From assembly GCA_037893245.1 (NCBI GenBank), contig JBAIAA010000669.1:1550001-1614000 (forward strand): a stretch of DNA of 64,000 nt, read 5' to 3'. A model generated the notes under the pieces. It did no database searches. It had not been told where the DNA came from and saw only the letters and a program-made list of their open reading frames with translations. The first letter of the stretch is position 1. Each line of letters begins with the position of its first letter. The position numbers and the translations under genes are program-made. The stretch comes from Crossaster papposus (taxonomy: Eukaryota; Echinodermata; Asteroidea; Velatida; Solasteridae). Below, piece by piece: positions 28,594-41,195 of the stretch.

Positions 28594-31264
28594 GGTAATT
28601 ATTGAAATTCACCATTTTGTCTCAAACGATGTAAGAAGCCGGAGGGGGGGGGGGTACCCTAATACACTTAACGTGAAGTGAAAGCGCCTGTGGCAATACC
28701 ATTAAAGTTCCGAAAAATCGGGTCGTGTAAATTGGAATATCCGGTTAATTCTATACCCTCCCTTTGAATTTCTTCTTAGGCTATCAACATTAGAAGTGGG
28801 CCAATGTTTGTTATTAATTATTACAAAATCAATGTGCGAATAAAAATATGATAGTATTAATATGATTTGGTTGGTTAAAATAGTTGGTGAAAATTGTAAC
28901 CAAAAATGTGTAAATATTTCCAATTTGACAAATGTTGGGTACATTTTATTCAACGTTGGGCAAATTTTGTTGTGTGGTTCTGTTGTGTTTTCACCTGGTA
29001 ACCAACGGTTGATTAAAATGAATAAATTTAACCAAACGTTGGTTAAATTTAGTTAAATTTAGTCAACGTTGGGTAAAATATACCCAACATTGCACCAATT
29101 TGAAAAAAATCACACATTGTTGGTTAACATTTTAACAAACATTTTTAACCAAGCAAATGTTAATACATTTTTTGAGAGTGTAACGGGCATTTACATGTTT
29201 TGTCACAAATGCTAGAGACGTCCAGTATGCAACATTAGAAAATAGTCAAAAGTACACAAACACAGGCAGCTGACTAGTGCAAATAAGACGCTATACAAAA
29301 TGAATACATGTATAACCAAAATGTATTAGATTGAATGTGGAAGTGTAAAAAACTAAATTATCTTAAAGGTTGATACACCATTTGCAGATATCGTAATTTT
29401 TTAATACAAAAAAATACCTAGCACAGTCATTTTGCTGGATGCCTAGAATCATATTATTTACTTTTAAATAAGTACAATATTTGTTAATACTTTGGTAGTA
29501 CAAAATGTTGTAATAGTTTGGTAGTAAACAATTTCGATGTCTCCAAATGGTGTATCATTTTGATGTAAATGGTGTAACCTTTAAATAGAGCCTAGTTTAA
29601 AGGTTTCAACATCGGATGTATTCGTTTTCTACGATTATTGTAAACCGAATTGCAAAATTTAAGATTGATGTAGCGTGCATTGATGTAATGGAAACATATT
29701 GAAACTGTTCCAAATTCATCTAGCTATGCTGATATGTATCAAAGCTTGCATTCGTGGCAGCTCTTAGAAAATAACGATTTGCGGTAGACAATAGCCTAGG
29801 AAATGAACACTAAGTGGGTTATTTAACAACGGGGTGTTTCTGTCGGTAACATTTGGTCAGGGGTCTGTGGCAAAGCAAGATATATTGATGAGCTTACAAA
29901 TAGAACCGCGTGTTTCTAGTTATATATATATAAAGGAGGCTGACCGCGGTAGCTTGTTTTCTTGCGCAGACGCATTGTAACTCTCTTTAGTTTCGATACT
30001 ATAGTCTTTCCAAAACTCACTCTATCTGCCGCTACGGATGAAGCACGTTCTCAATAGAAGCTCCTCTAAATGAGGACTTTCATTGTTTCGTTCCTGTTTT
30101 TTCTTGTTATTGTTTGTTATACTTAACGTATATAGAGAAGCCATTTGCACCCAGCAGCCAACATTTTGTTGATGATTGTATTTACTTATAAAAGCAATGG
30201 TGTTCTCTTGAGAAGTGTAATTGTGTTAAAATATGTATATGTTGCATGTAAAAAAAGACTGTAGCTATTCGCTTGGGGAAAGACCATTAGACAACGACAA
30301 GTACATGTATAGCCTACCAGTGTCTATTTCCTGTGTGTGGGCAGCTGGCATCTTGTTTAAAACAAGCGCATAACTGGCTTTTAAAATTAATTCAAATGCA
30401 AACCGAGCAAAGCCACACAAATACATTTCAGCGGCGTAACTATACGTGGACCATTTAGGCAACAGACGTTTTATTCGTGCACAATTCAACATTTCAAATA
30501 GGGGCACCCGGTCCGGCGCGAACCCCAGACGGGGGGCACGTAGCCCCAGTGAGGGCCCCGCCTTGTGGCAATTAAAGCAGGGACAAATATATTACAATGA
30601 CAGGTTGTACAAAGCTGCTTTTAGCGATACTTTCTCCTGTCCTTCGGTATCATATCTGAATCCATCGACTGTGTCTAATTAGCGCTGATCACTTGTTGGT
30701 ATTAAGTATAGATGACATCGCCCGGGTGTGTTATATATTACAAACTAAAAATAAAGTCTTTAAACAGTGATGCTAATAAGCTATTAATTGCCGCTAAACA
30801 ACCAGAAAAAACAGCTATTATGAAACACAAAAACCGCATCACGCACTATCCATTGATTGGCTTGACCTCCCTCCCTGTAATTAATGAGGTACTTACCTCT
30901 CCGTTATTAACGCATGATGAGTACTAATTATGACTGGTTTTGTGCGAGGCCGTTCGTTCAGCTGTTTAATTGCTTTTTATTGCATATAGGCCTATAGTGC
31001 TATCAACACTACGAATCAGAAGTCACAAATCTAAATCTTCGCTGCTGTGTGAGCGGTGTGTTTACTTTGGTCTCTTGATAAATAGAAGACATAATCGTCC
31101 ACTGTAATACAGGAACAGTCATTGCAAATGGGACTTGATATTGTACTCGATAAGCTCTAGGTTTAAATACGTACGTTGTCATATTGCGATAGAAAAACAT
31201 CTTGCAGATACGACGTGTTTGTGCCATTAACGACGAACATATTGTGTTTGCGGGAGACAGCACA
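28594..31264. other. gene 4-gene 5 intergenic region; duplicate of 5699-8335
   Basis: No gene. Contains the G-tract (about 28641-28654, one A interruption), an AACGTTGG MITE and the A-type upstream block. Mostly colinear with the gene 1-2 interval, with small indels such as a TATATATA stretch near 29921-29931. Confidence 0.65.
28864..29157. mobile_element. AACGTTGG-rich MITE, copy 3
   Basis: Same ends and interior as copy 1. Several CAACGTTGGGTAAAATATACCCAACATTG-like palindromic stretches are better preserved here. Confidence 0.7.
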
Positions 31265-32282
31265 ATGAAGTATGTATTTGAGTTTAATGTTTCCGTGAGA
31301 CAATTACTTGCAGCCGGTCTTCTGGTGTATTTGTTGTTTCCTTTTGTGCCCGCATATCAAGGAACCAATTGCGGTCATACACACCCACAGGTATTCAGCG
31401 CGGCTCAAAACCGAGCACTGAGAAATGCCACAATTTGGTCGGGTAGAGTTGGTACTCTTGTCGGCTGTGTGAGCCTGTGCCACTCTTGGCCAGCTTGCAA
31501 ATCAGTCAATTACTTCAAGAACAATCAAAGGTGTGATCTGAACAACGCCACGAGAGTCGATTTGCCAAATACCATTGTAGCAGACTACGGGAGCGTGTTC
31601 TTTGATGGCATTACTTACAGCGATTGCCAGAGTTTACTGAAGTCGGGTTACAGCGTGAGCGGCATCTATACGATATTCCCAGCGGGATTCGCAGATGGTC
31701 TGAGGGTGTACTGCGACATGGAGACCGACGGTAGAGGCTGGCTTGTCATTCAGAGGCGTCAGGATGGCAGTGTCGACTTCTACCGCGGCTGGGCTGACTA
31801 CCGCGTGGGCTTTGGTGACTTGGCTGGTGAGTTTTGGCTCGGCAACGACAACTTGCGCACCTTGAGTAATTCTAATGGACCTTGGGATCTTCGAATCGAT
31901 TTGGAGGACTGGGATAACAACACAGCCTTGGGCCGAGTACGGAGGTTTCCGGATCTATGGACAGGATTTTAGTCTGAATTTGGATTCGTACAATGTGGAA
32001 AGTACCGCTGGTGACTCCCTTACAGCTAGACAAAACGGTATGTCCTTTTCAACAAAGGACAAGGACAATGACATATTTACTACTCATAACTGCGCACAGA
32101 GAAAAGAAGGAGCTTGGTGGTATGAGAAGTGTTCTTCGTCCAACTTGAACGGTATGTATTTCCATTCGTCTTGGGAAAAATCAGACGACTTTCGAGTCAT
32201 TTCATGGGATGCATGGAGGTCTATATTATACTCCTTGAAAAGTTGTAGTATGAAGATTCGATTGGCAAAGCAAGGTAATTAA
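31265..32282 (+). pseudogene. gene 5: PAN-FReD gene with frameshift and lost stop (A2 type)
   Basis: A-type signal peptide, PAN domain and FReD core are intact from the ATG at 31265. At about 31928 an extra T (GCCTTGGGCC against GCCTGGGCC in gene 6) shifts the frame and the protein ends after 236 residues at 31972. The shifted frame is open through the complete type-2 C-terminus (YGQDFSLNL, KDKDND, CSSSNLNGMYF). The usual stop TAA is CAA here, giving IRLAKQGN before a new stop at 32280-32282. The GGGW motif reads GRGW. Only representative of the A + type-2 combination. A sequencing error at the T run is possible; the changed stop makes decay more likely. Confidence 0.85.
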
Positions 32283-35200
32283 TATTAACACGACTCGGAC
32301 CACATTGGCTCAAACGCGACACCAATTTGGCAATATAACCATAATATACGTGATACGTGTTCGGGATACGTATGCGGCTCAGAAAAATCGCCTATTAAAT
32401 CAACAGTTTGCGTTGTTGTTTCATCCTGTACACTTTCTGCAATTTGCTTCTTAAATCAAAATGTTGAAATGTATAATTTAAAAGACTGATGAAATTATAA
32501 CGCAATTTGGAGGTGTATAGGCGACTTTCCCGAGCCGCATACATATCCCGTACATTTATTAAGTCTATTCGTCCATAATAACGAGTTTTAAAACGGGGAA
32601 TATGAACGTAAAGTAAACGCGCATATGCGGAAATACCACGAAATTTCTCAAAAATTGCGTCGTGTAAATTCACTAAATTGGAATATTCGGTCAATTCCGT
32701 TACCTCCCTTTAAGTTTTTCTTGGGCATAAAATTAACAAAAAAGGGCAAGTGTTTGCTATTAATTATCGCGAAATCTCTAGGGTTCCTCTGAGCATGCAA
32801 GACTAAAAACTATTTTTAAATTCATATTATTGCAAAACTACTGAATGTTTCTGAAAAATACAAATCTCTGAAAGGTACTGAAATCAGCACTGTGGCCGGT
32901 TGTTTTTACTTGTGTGACAAAGCTCAGGCAGGTGTTTGTAAAGACAAATTATTTTACGGTTTAAACACATAAAAAAAGCAATGGCTGGGTCGATGAATCA
33001 TTTTTTCTGATCCCTTTCTTTTTGTCGTACACTTACCTGACAAACGTAAGGTGATGTACCCTCCACATGGCCACTATTCCTGTTAATGCATAGCTGGCAT
33101 CTTCGTCTCATGTCTCTCTTTGCCCGCCTTATTATCCCAACTTGTCACAGTGCTGATTTGAGGACCTTTCATAACTGTCTTGTTTGTTCAGTCATTCACG
33201 GCAATGACATAATTAATATTATACCATTAATTAATGAACTCTAATTAAGCACGTTTTATAAAAGTTGTTCTCTTGATAGGCTTGCATTTAGAAACTTGCT
33301 TTCCGTGATTCTATAAAGGTTTTTGGCAATATCGTATTTAAGATTTAAATCATTGCGACAGTTAATGATTATGTAAATGTATAACATTTGTAATGTTGAT
33401 AATTCTTCCAAATAGGCACTTTGAGAGACAAATTAGCGATAGTTTTGATTCACTTGGGAGACAGTGGCACTTAGGGAGACATTTCAGTGTCTCCCTAAGT
33501 GTCTAGCTACCCCACAAAACGATATTTGGGAGTTATTTTTGCTCGGAGAAGACAGATTTGGGTCTAAATAGCATAAATATGAAATTTCGTGGAAAAAGCT
33601 CCAGGTAAAAACGGGTTAGGTTACAATAAAGATTGTGCACGACTCTATGGGATTGTCTCCCAAAGTGCCCATTTGGAGGTATTATAATAAGAATTACGTT
33701 TAGCCTGATGTATAGGTCTTGGTGTATAGTTAATACTAAAATTAAAATTAAATCGTACGCGGTATAGAATATATCATCTTGAATCAACGTAAAGCTTTCC
33801 TGGGTTTTAAATGAACGTTTGCGATTTTTCTCATTTGTTGTTGTGCATGACTTATCACCAATCCTTGAATGAGCAATATAACCTAATGAATAATCTGCTT
33901 GCAAAAACAAAATTAGATATAAAAATGTGTTTGATTGAAAAGCCACAAAAGATCAAGTGGCAGCAAAAGTAGAATAAGCTAAAACAAAATTGTAAAAATT
34001 ATGAATGTGTTTTACCTCAAATTAGAAATTTGGCAAATGAAGGGACTGGTTGTTTGGAAAAGTTATTCATTTGTATTTGCTGTCTTATTTTGGTTGCGGT
34101 TGGGGTTGTGTTTGAATGGCAGTTAACGATTATTAGTCAAAAGTGTTTAAAGCTATGATTCGATTGAAATGCAAAGTACGTTCTCAAGAACAATTGCTTG
34201 GTGTATTGTATCCGTGGTGTAACACAGAAAGTATATGGAGTGAAACATATGTGAGTCATATATGAATTTTCTAACAATGTTTTAGCAGTCTGAAAATGTT
34301 TCGCAATAGTGCTGTCTTAAATTTTGTACATTGATTTAGAAAATTTAAAAGTTAGGTTTGGCGAAACTGTAGTTTGGTATGTGGTGTATTTTCCGTAGTT
34401 CGTTTTCTTTTTGCTTTGTTGTAGTACTTTCAAAATTCGTGATTCTAAAACAATCAATGTGACTGTTTTGTTAGCACCAGAAGATATATTATTTTGAAAT
34501 AACGTAGATCTTTTTAAGTTTTAGGTAAACATTTGTGATTTGCCCAATTTGTTGTGAAGTTTTAAAATTCATTTAAAGCAGCGATGTTAATAAGTGTTAC
34601 GCTTAAAAAGTGTATTCATATTGCATGTAAAAAAATACATTTTTATTAAAGCCGTGTTCCCATTGGACTTTCCTTTTCAAACTTTAAGATTGATGTTATT
34701 AGACTGCATTGATGTAATGAAAACATTTCTATCACTATTTGGTTAAAACAATTTTGGCTGTAGATAAAGCTTTGAAAAGGCATTTGTATATTTAAAATTG
34801 CATGTCTTTGTAATTTAAATGTTGTTATATTATGGTGTCATAATAACGTTTTAATCCTCGATCAATGTTGAACCTATTTAATAATATCGCTGGCAAAATT
34901 GAAATTAGATGTCGAATTGGTTTAATTAGAAAGTTGCAATTTGTATTCTTGATGTAAAGTGGCAGTTAATGATTATGTAGCTCGTAAAATTTGTCAAAAT
35001 TACGACGATGTTCAAAGATATTGTATATTTATATTTGCGGTGGTAGCTCATACAAAAAGTGATGATGTAAAAAAATATATAAATGCATAATAATATATAA
35101 ATGCACGATTTAGAGTCTGAACATTGTTCGTACAAGGCCACTGTTGTATTGTGCCAAGGCGTTCGACCAGCATTTTGCAGCCTAGCCGTGTCACATGTAG

Positions 35201-35700
35201 TTGCTGTAAGTGTGTGTGAATACCAGTGCACACAATTCGCCGTGTGCCCGGCACCAGGGCACCCGACGCACCTATTGTGCTTCCGTTTTCATCAGACACT
35301 ATCGTCGAACGCCTTAACAACCACGGCTGCTATAGGAAATTGTTGGCACTATTGTTTCGCATTTGTACATTGCTTTCGCAATTTTAAAAGTCAGGTTTAG
35401 CAAGAATTTGGCACTGGTCAATAATATACATGCATTACTAATTGTTCGCAAAATAATCAATGTGGCTTTTTTAGATACAGAAAACCAACGTATATCTTGC
35501 CACGCTTTAGGTGACCGTTTGTGAATGAATTTACTCACAGTAACATTGGTGTTATAACGTGTATTAAGTGTTGCATGTAAAACAATATTAGTTATTAGGT
35601 AAATAAACGTGATAGATATAACGAATGGAATTTGAATGGAATGTCAATAGAAGGTTGCTGGATAAAAATTCGCTCCATTCTTCTAAACACAAAAGAGAAC
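32283..35700. repeat. type-2 3' flank after gene 5
   Basis: Diverged copy of the block after gene 7 (48796-52400), including the same MITE insertion. No gene. Ends in a rearrangement junction with a GC-rich element near 35735. Confidence 0.65.
33405..33680. mobile_element. 276-bp MITE with GGCACTTTGGGAGACA ends, copy 1
   Basis: Terminal inverted repeats of about 28 bp: CTTCCAAATAGGCACTTTG on the left, and the complement of ACCTCCAAATGGGCACTTTG on the right. Inside is a perfect 14-bp hairpin (33468-33481 and 33488-33501, loop TTTCAG) built from the same GGGAGACA motif. No ORF of note. The same insertion is present after gene 7. Confidence 0.8.
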
Positions 35701-35734
35701 ACAATCTATTGCGTACCAGGACTAATAATGGCCT

Positions 35735-35970
35735 GTTGAAGGCGGATGACGGCCCAATGCTAGCTACTACAAGGTCAATTCGGTTAGCCATTAACGGCCC
35801 ATTAACGCGCCGTAACGAGGCCATTAGGGACCGTTATCGGTAGCCAGCATCGGGCCGATTCTGTGCCGCTGTGCAAAATTGTACTGGGCCAATCGGTAGC
35901 CAGCATTGGGCCATTAATGTAGCCGGCACCGGTCCGTTATCGGACCGTTTATGCAATGTTGGCTGGGTAC
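35735..35970. mobile_element. GC-rich non-autonomous element at a rearrangement junction
   Basis: Base composition differs sharply from the surroundings. Repeated motifs TCGGTAGCCAGCAT, GGCCCATTAA and CCGTTATCGG occur in direct and inverted order. It lies exactly where the type-2 3' flank stops and the A-gene upstream block begins (CTCTCCGTTAATAGCGCATG). Exact ends are not resolved. Confidence 0.5.
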
Positions 35971-36340
35971 CTCTCCGTTAATAGCGCATGATGAGTACTA
36001 ATTATGACTGGTTTTGTGCGAGGCCGTTAGTTCGACAGTTTAATATTCTACTGAGCTTTATTGAACGTATATTGCTATCAACACTACCGATCAGAAGTCA
36101 CAAATCTAAATCTTCGCTGCTGTGCTGTGTGAGCGGTGTGTTTACTTTGGTCTCCTAATAGACATCGTCCACTGTAATACAGGAAGAGTCATTGTCAATG
36201 GGACTTGATATACTCGATACGCTCTGGGTTCATAATACGTACATGTACGTTGTCATATTGCCATAGAAAATAATATTTTGCAGATACGATGTGTTTGTGC
36301 CATTAACAACGAACATATTTTGTTTGCGGGAGACAGCACA
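35971..36340. other. upstream region of gene 6 (A-type)
   Basis: No gene. Matches 7970-8335 and 30890-31264 upstream of the other A genes. It includes CATAATACG and GTCATATTGCC (weak TATA/initiator candidates) and a TTTTGCAG sequence that could be a splice acceptor just before the 5' leader. Confidence 0.5.
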
Positions 36341-37342
36341 ATGAAGTATGTATTGGATTTTAATGTCTCTGTGAGACAATTCCTTGCAGCCGGTCTTCTG
36401 GTTTATTTGTTGTTTCCTTTTGTGCTCGCATATCAAGGAACTGATTGCGGTCATACACACCCACAGGTATTCAGCGCGGCTCAAAACCAAAAACTAAGAA
36501 ATGCCACAATTTGGTCGGGTAGAGTTGGTACTCTGGTCGGCTGTGTGAGCCTGTGCCATTCTTGGACAGCTTGCAAATCAGTCAATTACTTCAAGAACAA
36601 TCAAAGGTGTGATCTGAACAACGCCACGAGAGTCGATTTGCCAAATAACATTGTAGTAGACTACGGGAGCGTGTTCTTTGATGGCAATCCTTACAGCGAT
36701 TGCCAGAGTTTACTGAAGTCGGGCTACAGCGTGAGCGGCATCTATACGATATTGCCAGCGGGATTCGCAGATGGTCTAAGGGTGTACTGCGACATGGAGA
36801 CCGACGACGGAGGCTGGCTTGTCATTCAGAGGCGTCAGGATGGCAGTGTCGACTTCTACCGCGGCTGGGCTGACTACCGCGTGGGCTTTGGAGACTTGGC
36901 TGGTGAGTTTTGGCTCGGCAACGACAACTTGCGCACCTTAAGTAATTCTGCCGGACCTTGGGATCTTCGAATCGATTTGGAGGACTGGGATAACAACACA
37001 GCCTGGGCCGAGTACGGAAATTTCCGGATCTCTGGACAGGATTATCGTTTGAGTTTTGATTCGTACAATGCGGACAGTAATGCTGGTGATTCCCTTGACA
37101 GGAATAACGGTCTGCTCTTTACAACAGAGGACAACGACAATGACAAGCACGCTCGTAACTGCGCAGTGATCAAGAAAGGAGGTTGGTGGTACAATAAATG
37201 TTCTAATGTCAACTTGAACGGTATGTATTTCGATTCGTCCAGGAAAGTACCAAATAACCATCATATCATTTCCTGGTATTCATGGAGGGGTTCAACTTAC
37301 TTCTTGAAAAGTTGTAGTATGAAGATTCGATTGTCAAAGTAA
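36341..37342 (+). CDS. gene 6: secreted PAN-fibrinogen-related protein (A1 type, recombinant)
   Basis: 333 residues. A-type signal peptide (FLAAGLLVYLLFPFVLA), PAN domain (C36, C68, C72, C78, C90), short linker, FReD with type-1 C-terminus identical in most positions to gene 2, including RKVPNNHH. The segment EDWDNNTAWAEYG matches type-2 genes 5 and 7, while NFRISGQDYRLSF right after it is type 1, so a crossover or conversion tract ends within these few codons. TDDGGWLV replaces TDGGGWLV. The 3' flank is almost identical to that of gene 2. Function as for gene 1: predicted secreted lectin-like recognition protein. Confidence 0.93.
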   Translation: MKYVLDFNVSVRQFLAAGLLVYLLFPFVLAYQGTDCGHTHPQVFSAAQNQKLRNATIWSGRVGTLVGCVSLCHSWTACKSVNYFKNNQRCDLNNATRVDLPNNIVVDYGSVFFDGNPYSDCQSLLKSGYSVSGIYTILPAGFADGLRVYCDMETDDGGWLVIQRRQDGSVDFYRGWADYRVGFGDLAGEFWLGNDNLRTLSNSAGPWDLRIDLEDWDNNTAWAEYGNFRISGQDYRLSFDSYNADSNAGDSLDRNNGLLFTTEDNDNDKHARNCAVIKKGGWWYNKCSNVNLNGMYFDSSRKVPNNHHIISWYSWRGSTYFLKSCSMKIRLSK

Positions 37343-37622
37343 GGTAATTATTAAAATTCATTAGACCATTTTTTCTCAAACGATATAAGAAGCCGGGGGG
37401 GGGGGGGGGTACTCTAATACACTTAACGTGAAGTGAAAGCGCCTGTGGCAATACCATTAAGGTTCCGAAAAATCGCGTCGTGTAAATTGGAATATCCGGT
37501 TAATTCCATACCCTCCCTTTGAATTTCTTCTTAGGCTATATCAACATTAGAATTGGGCCAATGTTTGTTATTAATTATTACGAAATCAATGTGCGAATAC
37601 AAATATGATAGTAATAATATGA

Positions 37623-37889
37623 TTTGGTTGGTTAAAATGGTTGGTTAATTTTTTAACCACCAATTTGTAAATATTTCCAATTTGACAAAATTAATGTAGG
37701 GTACATTTTATCCAACGTTGGGCAAACTTTGTTGTGTGGTTCTGTTGTGTTGTTCACCTGGTAACCAACGGTTGATTAAAATGAGAAAAAAATAACCAAC
37801 GTTGGGTAACTTGTACCCAACATTGGTCAAATTGGAAAAACATACACATTGTTGGTTAACATTTTGACAAACATTTTTAACCAAGCAAA
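37623..37889. mobile_element. AACGTTGG-rich MITE, copy 4
   Basis: Sequence-identical, as far as read, to the copy at 9617, consistent with duplication of the whole region. Confidence 0.7.
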
Positions 37890-39109
37890 TGTATTTACAT
37901 GTTTTGTCACAAATGCTAGAGACGTCCAGTATGCAACACTAGAAAATAGTCAAAAGTACACAAACACAGCTGACTAGTGCAAATAAGACGCTATACAAAA
38001 TGAATACATGTATATAACCAAAATGTATTAGATTGAATGTGGAAGTGTTCAAAACTAAATTATCTTAAAGGTTGATACACCATTTGCAGATATCGTAATT
38101 TTTTACTACAACAAAATACATAGCACAGTCATTTGGCTCGATGCCTAGAATCATATTATTTACTTTTAAATAAGTAAAATATTTTTTAATAGTTTGGTAG
38201 TAAACAATTTCGATGTATCCAAACATCAAACAAATGTCATATATGAGTGTGTTAACAATGTTTTAGCAGTCTCAAAATGTAATCCCAAATTCGTGATTCT
38301 AAAATAATCGACTGGCAAAAACAATCAATGTGACTGTTTTGTTAGCCACAGAAGATATATTATTTTGAATTAACGTAGATCTTTTCATGTTTTAGGTAAA
38401 CATTTGTGATTTTCCAAATTTGTTGTTCAAGTTTTATAATTCATTCATTAACATCGATGTTAATAAGTGTTACGCTTTTAGAAGTGTAGTCAGTGTTGCA
38501 TGTAAAAAAAGAAATGTTATTAAAGCCGTGTTTCAATTTTTTTTTCTCAAACTTTAAGATTGGTGTTATAAGCCTGCATTGATGTAATGGAAACATTTCT
38601 GTCACTATTTGGTTAAAAAAATGTTGGCTGTAGATAAAGCGTTGAAAAAGCATTTGTAAATTCAAAATTGCATGTCTTTGTAATTTAAATGTTGTTATAA
38701 TATGGTGTCATAATAACGTTTTAATCCTCGATCAATGTTTAATAATATCGATGGCAAAATTGAAATTAGATGTCGAATTGGTTTAATTAGAAAGTTGCAA
38801 TTTGTATTGTTGATGTAAAGTGGCAGTTAATGATTTTGTAGCTCGTAAAATGTGTCAAAATTACGACGATGCTCAAAGATATTGTATATTTATATTTGCG
38901 GTGGTAGCTCATAAAAAAGTGATGATTTAAAAATATATATAAATGCCTAATAATATATAAATGCACGTTTTAGAGTCTGAAAATAGTTTGTACAAGGCAC
39001 TGTTGTATTGTGCAAAGGCGTTCGACCAGCATAGTGCAGCCTAGCCGCGTCACGTGTAGTTGCTGTAAGTGTATGTGAATACCAGTGCACACAATTCGCT
39101 GTGTGCCCG

Positions 39110-39345
39110 GTCGGCAGAAGCGCATATGCGCGTATGCCCTACGCGCGAACGCGTATCACCAAAACATTTTCAGCAAAATGGCATACATGCAAAAATGAAG
39201 TTTGTACGATTTATGATACGTGTGAGATAACATGGGATTCATACTAAGTTTGGGGAACATTAGAGCCTTTCAATGCAGTTTTAAGTTTATGGAAGTGATG
39301 TTCACGTCAGAACGCTCATATGCCCTTCTGCCGGGCACCCGACGC
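39110..39345. mobile_element. short TIR element (CGGCAGAAG ends), copy 2
   Basis: Duplicate of the element at 11104. Small deletions (about 39293-39325) shorten its right part. Confidence 0.55.
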
Positions 39346-40570
39346 ACCTACTGCGCTGCCGTTTTCGTCAGACACTATCGTCGAACGCCTTAATAACCAC
39401 GGCTACTATAGAAAATTGTTTGCACTATTGTCTCGCATTTGTACATTGCTTTCGCGATTTTAAAAGTTTAGCAAGAATTAAGTTTAGCAAGAATTTGGCA
39501 CTGGTCAATATACATGTATCACCAATTGTTCGGGAAATAATCAATGCGACTTGTTTAGATACAGAAAATCAACGTATATCTTGCCACGCTTTAGGTGACC
39601 GTTTGTGATTGAATTTACTCACAATAACATTGGTGTTATAACGTGTATCAAGTGTTGCATGTAAACAAATATTAGTTATTAAGTAGAGAAACGACCGTTG
39701 TAAATACCGTGATAGGTATAACGAATGGAATTTGAATAGAATGTCAATGGAATGTTGTTTGATAAAATGCAGTTGTAAACGAGTAGTAATATTTGAATCA
39801 TATTCAGGTTTGCAAACTGCATAGACATTGGTGTAAGACATGATTGACAACTGTATTCTCCGCAATGCCACGGCCAACTGGTCTGCTGGTGCTAATCTAT
39901 GCACATAACCATTCCACAGTATACTGAGAATTCAATGTGTAAACTTTTCTGATTACTAAGCTGACTGTTGTGTTCAGGAATGAAGACATGTTGAACTAGA
40001 ACATTTCAATGGAATGTTGTTTGATTAATGTGTTTCAAGCAAACAGTAGAATTGGATTCGTATTTAGTCTGCAAACATTGTAAACATTTGGTGTAAGACA
40101 TGCATGATTGATTTGGCTGAAATCGCATTTGTTTGTACAACGGATGGCCGACTGGTCTGCTCATGCCAATCCTAAGTTAACAAAACCACCCCAGAGTACT
40201 GACAATGTAAGCTAATTTGTGCTGCTGCTGGGAACAGGTTTTGTTAAATTTGCTTTGTATTATTATGACAGCTGTGACCAGGAATAAAGACCAGGAATGG
40301 GAAAATAAAGATATAGAAACAAAATCTTGGATTGTTTTCGTCGTTCATTTTCTGCAGAGTTGTAATCAAGTCATTAACACGAGTGATCACATGTCCGGCC
40401 CATGTTGATAACATGCTCGTGACCCCTCCCCTTCCTGTGCCCCAACTTAGAATTTGCAAAATTTCAACCAACATGAATTATTATTGTTAAAACGCATCAA
40501 GTTACCCCTCCAGTAAATTTGTCCTAAATGAAAAAGTGTCCACCCTTCCTCGAAACTCGGATCTCAGGCC

Positions 40571-40979
40571 ATGTTCGAAATGTTGGCTTTGGATGTGACC
40601 TTGGCCGTTGCTATGCTGTTGCCAAGGGTGGACAATACTTGTAATGCACATATCAACAAAATAACAACGGCCGAAGTCACAGCAAAGCCAGCATATCGGA
40701 CCGTGGCCTCGGTTACGCCGCAGACCGTTAGATCGTGCCAGTATTTTTCACGAGGAGCGCCACCAAGAGTTAGCTAACCCCCTCGCGCTTTATTTGCATG
40801 CAGTTCTTAACAACGATGAAAAGTTCGCTAACCAGAATATAAAAAAATCAGTATACAACGAATTGAAACACTATCAATTTAATCTATTTTGCTTTGGATA
40901 TCGGTGGCACATAACTTATATTGCTTGGCCCACCAGTTATTGGGATACAGGATGTTACGACGGTGCCTTAAAGACATAA
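40571..40979 (+). pseudogene. hypothetical small protein, copy 4 (frameshifted)
   Basis: Same family as 2585. A one-base gain near 40701 (GGACCGTGGCC against GGACATGGCC) breaks the frame, which continues in the next register from about 40794 to 40979. Sequence details (EML, PRVDNT, NKITT) group it with copy 1. Confidence 0.5.
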
Positions 40980-41044
40980 CCTAATTGTTAGGAGGAGGCT
41001 GACCTTGTTTAACGCTTGAGGCCTTTGTTTTCTTGTTGCCACAG

Positions 41045-41195
41045 AAACACGTAAATACACTTGTCGGCTGTGTGAGCTTAAGCTACTCTTGGCCACCTTC
41101 AAAATTAGTCGATTACTTCAAAGAACAAAGGCAGGAATTCATAGAGGGGTACATTTAAAGTTGTAGTATGAAGATGCGAAATAATTATTGAAATG
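41045..41195 (+). pseudogene. micro-relic of a PAN-FReD gene, copy 4
   Basis: Same structure as at 3058, again directly after the CAG acceptor-like tract. Confidence 0.8.

Larger units (their letters stand above)
37343..39990. repeat. 3' flank of gene 6; duplicate of 9338-11990
   Basis: Near-identical to the gene 2 flank, with G-tract (37394-37409), an AACGTTGG MITE (37623-37889) and the CCGGCAGAAG element (about 39110-39345). It lacks the 26-bp-TIR MITE and foldback of the other copy. No gene. Confidence 0.75.

Noticed and set aside
33468..33501. Perfect 14-bp hairpin considered as a transcription terminator
   Set aside because: Intrinsic terminators are not used in animal nuclear DNA, and the hairpin lies inside a MITE with TIRs.
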